In this document: positions 48,590 to 53,485 of the stretch, one piece after another
Position numbering within the stretch: position 1 is the first letter of the stretch
Layout: every line of letters begins with the position of its first letter
DNA from: Acidimicrobiales bacterium
Lineage (GTDB): Bacteria > Actinomycetota > Acidimicrobiia > Acidimicrobiales > Acidimicrobilacustridaceae
NCBI GenBank assembly: GCA_025456085.1
Contig: JALOLF010000010.1
Span: forward strand, 1 to 53,485
DNA: 53,485 nt
Direction of reading: 5' to 3'
Notes under the pieces: model-generated
Databases searched by the model: none
What the model saw: the letters and a program-made list of their open reading frames with translations, nothing else
What the model was told of the DNA's origin: nothing
Program-made: the position numbers and the translations under genes

Positions 48590-48660
48590 CCTCCCCCCGA
48601 AATCGCGCGACCCGACGCCGGAGACCGACCTCGCAGGACCCGATTTCGGGAGGTGATGGG
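48590..48660. repeat. Inverted repeat with CGAAATCG arms upstream of the Eis-like gene
   Basis: CCCGAAATCG-type arms at 48596-48605 and 48641-48650 are perfect reverse complements over 10 bp, 35 nt apart, with C-rich and G-rich flanks that extend the symmetry. The left arm resembles the arm of the ilvN-ilvC repeat. Confidence 0.6.
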
Positions 48661-48691
48661 GTGATGGGGGGAGGGGGGAGGGGGGAGGGAG
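48656..48691 (+). other. G-rich tract with G-quadruplex potential
   Basis: Runs of 4 to 6 G are separated by A, TGAT or GA. At least four G runs of three or more lie within 36 nt. It sits in the gap between the Eis-like gene start and the lipoprotein gene end. Confidence 0.6.
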
Positions 48692-48699
48692 ACAACGGG

Positions 48700-48727
48700 G
48701 ACGGCCCGCCCCGGAGGGCGGGCCGTC
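48700..48727 (-). terminator. Terminator of the repeat lipoprotein gene
   Basis: GACGGCCCGCCC pairs perfectly with GGGCGGGCCGTC around a 4-nt loop, about 35 nt past the lipoprotein stop. No T tract follows. Confidence 0.6.
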
Positions 48728-48761
48728 GGTGGATCGGCGTCAGCGGATCACGTCGCCGTGA

Positions 48762-49274
48762 TCAGCCGCACTCCTCCTCGAAGTAGGCGTTGATGTTCGC
48801 ATCGGCCTCGGTGAACTCGTCGGAGTCCAGGAAGTCCGAGACGTCCTCGTAGGAGTCGGCGTCGGCGAGGCCGTCGGCGATCACGTCGAGATCGTCCTGG
48901 ACGTCCTCGGGCACGCTGCCCCGGATCTCGTCGAGCGACTGCTCGATCTCGGCGCTGTCGACCTCGGCTCCGGGCAGCAGCGACAGGAAGAGACCGGCGT
49001 AGGTCAGGCTGACCTCGAGGCAGTCGCCCAGGTTGTCCAGGTCGTCGAGGCCGGTGGTGTCGTCGGTGGCCTCCTCGTCGGTGGCGTCGGTCGACTCCTC
49101 GTCGGTCGACTCGGTCGACTCCTCGTCGGTCGACTCGGTCGACTCCTCGTCGGTCGACTCGGTCGTCTCCTCGTCGGTGGTGGTGGTCTCCTCGTCGCCT
49201 CCGTCGTCGCTGCACGCGACGAAGGAGAAGACGAAGACGGTGGCCAGCAAGGCCGCCAGCAGCTTCTTCAGCAC
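48762..49274 (-). CDS. Small acidic lipoprotein with 8-residue Thr/Glu/Asp repeats
   Basis: 170 residues from GTG 49274, with GGGAG 7 nt upstream. The signal peptide L-L-A-A-L-L-A-T-V-F-V-F-S-F-V-A-C (cited in part) gives a lipidated cysteine at about 21. Residues 30-70 are a low-complexity linker of repeated S-T-D-E-E-S-T-E units. The remaining 100 residues form an acidic helical domain with two cysteines (one in G-D-C-L-E-V, one in E-E-C-G at the C-terminus) that could form a disulphide. No family recognised. An exported, surface-anchored role is likely. Confidence 0.8.
   Translation of the reverse strand: MLKKLLAALLATVFVFSFVACSDDGGDEETTTTDEETTESTDEESTESTDEESTESTDEESTDATDEEATDDTTGLDDLDNLGDCLEVSLTYAGLFLSLLPGAEVDSAEIEQSLDEIRGSVPEDVQDDLDVIADGLADADSYEDVSDFLDSDEFTEADANINAYFEEECG
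49085..49165 (-). repeat. 24-bp tandem repeat inside the lipoprotein gene
   Basis: About three near-identical units built from GTCGACTCCTCGTCG and GTCGACTCG on the plus strand encode the S-T-D-E-E-S-T-E linker. The repeat is in frame, so copy number can change without breaking the gene. Confidence 0.75.
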
Positions 49275-49347
49275 GGTTCGCTCCCTTGATCAATCCCGCC
49301 GTTTGGTCGGCGCGGCGAGCGTAGCCCCACCCGGTGTGGGGACCGAA

Positions 49348-50819
49348 TCACCCTCGCGCCGCGTCACGACGGGCGTCGAGCAGCGCGGTTACGGCCTTGC
49401 CGTCGGCCTGGCCCTTCGTGGCCTTCATGACCTGCCCGACGAAGAAGCCGGTGAGCTTGCCGCGCTTGCGCTCGTCGTCGCCGCAGAACTCCGCCCACTC
49501 GTCGGGCTTGGCGGCGATGAGCTCGTCGACGGCGGCCTCCAGCGCACCGGTGTCCATGGCCTCGAAGCCCCGCTCGGCGGCGATGTCGCCCGGCGAACGA
49601 CCCGAGCCCACCATGTTGGCGAGCACGGTCTTGGCCTGGGTGGCGGTGAGCGCCCCGTCGGCCTCCAGGCGCACCAGCTCGGCCAGGTGCGTCGGATCGA
49701 GCGCCTCCGCACCCTCGACGGCCAGGTTGTGCTCCACGTGGTTGAGCACCCGGGACGGGTCGCCGCCGGCCTCGATGGCGGCCAGGGCCAGGCCGTCGAG
49801 GCCACGGGCCACGTGCAGCGCCACATCGCCGGGCGCCACCCCGGCCGCCGCCGCCAGCCGGGCGCGACGCTGGGCCGGCAGCGCCGGTAGCGACGCGTCG
49901 ACGGCGGCCAGCCAGTCGGCGTCCGGCTCGAGCGGCACCAGATCCGGCTCCTGGAAGTAGCGGTAGTCCTCCGCCTCCTCCTTGGACCGACCGGGTCGCG
50001 TGCGGCCGCCCTCCTCGTCCCAGTGGCGGGTCTCCTGGCGGATCCGTTCGCCGCTCTCCAGCAGGTCGATCTGGCGGCGGGCCTCGTAGTCGATGGCGCG
50101 CCCCAGTGAGCGCAGCGAGTTGAGGTTCTTGATCTCGCAGCGGGTGCCGAGCTCGGTCGAACCCGCCGGACGCACCGACACGTTGGCGTCGACCCGCAGC
50201 GAGCCCTCTTCCATCTTTGCGTCGGAGGCGCCGGTGGCCAGCAGCACACCCCGCAGCTCCTCGACGTAGGCCTTGGCCTGCTCGGCGCTGCGGATGTCGG
50301 GCCGACCCACGATCTCCACCAGGGGCACGCCGGCGCGGTTGTAGTCGATGAGGGAGTAGTCGGCGTCGTGGATGCGCCCGCCGCCGCCGGCATGGGTGTT
50401 CTTGCCCGTGTCCTCCTCCATGTGGGCCCGCTCGATGCCGACGCGCGAGCCGTCGGGGAGCTCCAGCACGCCGTCGGTGTTGACCGGCTCGTCGTACTGC
50501 GAGACCTGGTAGTCCTTCGGCATGTCGGGGTAGAAGTAGTTCTTGCGGGCGAACGTGGAGTCGTTCACCGTGCAGCCCAGCGCCCGACCCAGACGCATGG
50601 CCAGCTCCACCGCCCGGCGGTTCAGCACCGGCAGCGAGCCGGGCAGGCCCAGACACACCGGGCACACGTTGGTGTTGGGCTCGTCGCCGAAGGAGTTCGG
50701 GCAGGCGCAGAACAGCTTGGTGGCCGTGTGCAGCTCGGCGTGGACCTCGAGGCCGATGACGACCTCCCACACCGCACCGGTCGTGGGGCTGGTGACCAGC
50801 ACGCTGTCGTCGGTGACGC

Positions 50820-50823
<4 letters not shown>
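49348..50823 (-). CDS. gatB: Asp-tRNA(Asn)/Glu-tRNA(Gln) amidotransferase subunit B
   Basis: 491 residues. The N-terminal kinase-like domain starts I-G-L-E-V-H-A-E-L and holds zinc-type cysteines in F-C-A-C-P-N and [16 protein letters not shown] and D-Y-N-R-A-G-V-P-L are intact. The C-terminal helical and YqeY-like tail (about 345-491) binds the tRNA. It phosphorylates Glu on misacylated tRNA-Gln. The ATG overlaps the gatA stop by 4 nt. Confidence 0.97.
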
Positions 50824-52294
<1,471 letters not shown>

Positions 52295-52298
<4 letters not shown>

Positions 52299-52597
52299 GG
52301 CTCCTCCCCCAGGATGGGCGGCACCCGGAAGCGGCCCTCCTCGGCCAGCGGCGCCTGGGCGAGGACCTCGTCCCGGTCCACGCAGGCACCGACCACGTCG
52401 TCGCGCAGCACGTTGTGCAGCGGGAAGGGATGGGTCATCTCGGGGATGTCCCCGTCCTCGAGGGCGTCGACGTCAGCGGCGTGCTCGAGCACGGCGGCGA
52501 GCTGTCCGGTGAACAGGTCGAGCTCGGCGTCGGTCAACGACAGCCGGGCCAGCCGCGCCACGTGCGCGACGTCGTCACGGGAGATCCGTTCGGGCAT
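52295..52597 (-). CDS. gatC: Asp-tRNA(Asn)/Glu-tRNA(Gln) amidotransferase subunit C
   Basis: 100 residues, normal for GatC, which wraps around GatA and stabilises the complex. It shows the conserved [13 protein letters not shown] and the late P-L-x-N-V-L-R-D-D. The ATG lies 6 nt after TAGGAT. First gene of gatC-gatA-gatB. Confidence 0.95.
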
Positions 52598-52603
52598 CCT
52601 GCC

Positions 52604-52609
52604 ATCCTA
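52604..52609 (-). promoter_or_regulatory. -10 box TAGGAT, leaderless start of gatC
   Basis: TAGGAT followed by 6 nt and ATG 52597, with no ribosome site in the gap. Confidence 0.55.
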
Positions 52610-52763
52610 GGGCCTGCCCTGCGGCGCTCCGATCGGGCCGCAGCGACGAGGAGAACCGCCACAAGCCTCTTGCGAACGCCACGCGACCGGCCAACGCTGA
52701 TGGTGGAGGGGGCGGCCGTCGACGCCGCACCGTCCACCATCCCCCGCACCAGGGGAGGTTGCC

Positions 52764-53485
52764 ATGACCACGACCGTTGTTCGCCCCGACCTTCCCCCTC
52801 CCCCGCCACCGCCACCGCACGGTCACCGGGCACGCAACGTGTCGGTCCTGGCCGTCGTCGTGGTGCTGGTGCTCGTGGGTGGGTTCTTCGTCAGCCGCGA
52901 TGCCTGGTGGGGCCTGCGTCCCACCCCGGACTTCCCCTCGTTGATCGAGACGCCGGATCCGACCCTGCAGGGCACGGTCGCCTCGCTGCGGCCCTACCCG
53001 GACGACCACTGCATCCGCCTCACGTCGGCATCGGGGGGCGCGTCGCAGGAGCTGACCTGCCTCGGTGAGGACGCTCGCGGCGGCGAGCTGCAGTGGTTGG
53101 CCGACGGGCGCCTCCAGGTCACCGGCTACGGCGACGCGCAGCACCCCGACGACATCTGGCGCAAGGTGATCGACCCGCGCACCGGCGACGTGCAGGAGGT
53201 GCCGAAGGCCGAGATCCCGCCCCGGCAGCCGGCACCGGAGAGCGTGCCCGGCCCCGGCGGCGAGGTCGTCACCACGACGTCCGCCAGGGGCACGCTGACG
53301 ATGACGCTCACCACCGACGAGGGCACGCGCACGCTGCTGTCGGTGGGTGCGCCGTCCACCTACACGTTCGGCCAGCCCGCCTGGAACGGCGACGGGAGCT
53401 GGTTCGTCGTGAAGGACGACCTGGACCGCCTGCTGCTCGTGACCACCGCGGAGCCGTCGCAGACCCGGGTGCTCGTCGAGGGAGG
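52764..53485 (+). CDS. Membrane-anchored protein of unknown function (3' end outside window)
   Basis: A frame open to the right edge, 240 codons long, starting at ATG 52764 with GGGAGG 6 nt upstream. After a Pro-rich start (eight prolines in ten residues) and a few basic residues comes a membrane helix (about 26-43, V-L-A-V-V-V-V-L-V-L-V-G-G-F-F). The outside part has two cysteines (H-C-I-R and L-T-C-L) and strand-like repeats with W-x-x-D/G-G, such as L-Q-W-L-A-D-G-R-L-Q and W-N-G-D-G-S-W-F-V-V, suggesting a beta-sandwich or propeller. No family recognised. Confidence 0.75.
   Translation, partial: MTTTVVRPDLPPPPPPPPHGHRARNVSVLAVVVVLVLVGGFFVSRDAWWGLRPTPDFPSLIETPDPTLQGTVASLRPYPDDHCIRLTSASGGASQELTCLGEDARGGELQWLADGRLQVTGYGDAQHPDDIWRKVIDPRTGDVQEVPKAEIPPRQPAPESVPGPGGEVVTTTSARGTLTMTLTTDEGTRTLLSVGAPSTYTFGQPAWNGDGSWFVVKDDLDRLLLVTTAEPSQTRVLVEG

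Noticed and set aside
49085-49165. CRISPR or intergenic satellite repeat
   Set aside because: The 24-bp units are in frame inside a lipoprotein gene and encode a low-complexity linker.

Overview
This is a very GC-rich window from an actinomycete. The combination of an IclR-type regulator divergent from leuCD, actinobacterial-type SerC and LeuB, GatCAB, and many GTG and apparently leaderless starts suggests Actinomycetota, and I would guess class Acidimicrobiia (inference, not proven). I see no mobile element, CRISPR array, rRNA or phage module. It reads as ordinary chromosome carrying biosynthetic and housekeeping genes.

Layout. 1-3.8 kb: end of an unknown gene, a two-component system, and a divergent ABC exporter. 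3.8-8.5 kb: tRNA-Glu(CTC) and tRNA-Gln(CTG), a small protein built of 13-residue calcium-loop repeats, a DUF218 protein, gltX, an L,D-transpeptidase and a protein of unknown function. 8.5-12.3 kb: operon leuB-ilvE-cimA-(unknown) behind an attenuator. 12.4-15.5 kb: greA, a hydrolase and an exopolyphosphatase. 15.5-18.3 kb: IclR regulator (LtbR/NdgR type) divergent from leuCD. 18.3-22.7 kb: PAS-GGDEF cyclase and a beta-propeller lipoprotein. 22.7-24.5 kb: leuA behind an attenuator. 24.6-34.9 kb: serA, an S9 peptidase, an aminotransferase, serC, small membrane proteins, a hydrolase and an acyl-CoA synthetase. 35.0-37.8 kb: metY-like gene, a hydrolase and a GRAM-like protein. 37.9-41.6 kb: ilvB-ilvN-ilvC behind an attenuator. 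41.7-48.6 kb: YfhO-like membrane protein, ilvD, a MATE transporter and an Eis-like acetyltransferase. 48.8-53.5 kb: repeat-bearing lipoprotein, gatC-gatA-gatB, and a membrane protein cut by the window end.

Metabolic logic. The window holds nearly the whole branched-chain amino acid pathway: cimA (threonine-independent isoleucine route), ilvBN, ilvC, ilvD, ilvE, leuA, leuB and leuCD. It also holds serA and serC of serine synthesis. gltX, tRNA-Glu, tRNA-Gln and gatCAB together fit the indirect Glu-tRNA(Gln) amidation route.

Main discovery. Three tiny leader ORFs, too short for normal gene calling, sit before leuB-ilvE-cimA (13 aa, ending V-I-I-I-R), leuA (17 aa, ending L-L-L-L) and ilvBNC (14 aa, with L-V-V-V-T). 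Each is followed directly by a hairpin and then by an intrinsic terminator with a T-rich tail. The regulatory codons match the end product committed by each operon and include codons that look rare for such a GC-rich genome. Each leader ATG lies 6-8 nt after a TAnnnT -10 box, so the leader mRNAs are probably leaderless. The same TAnnnT-N6-9-start arrangement precedes at least eleven structural genes. Further oddities are the all-repeat acidic calcium-loop protein and a 17-bp tandem duplication that created two five-residue minicistrons chained by TGATG between two genes.
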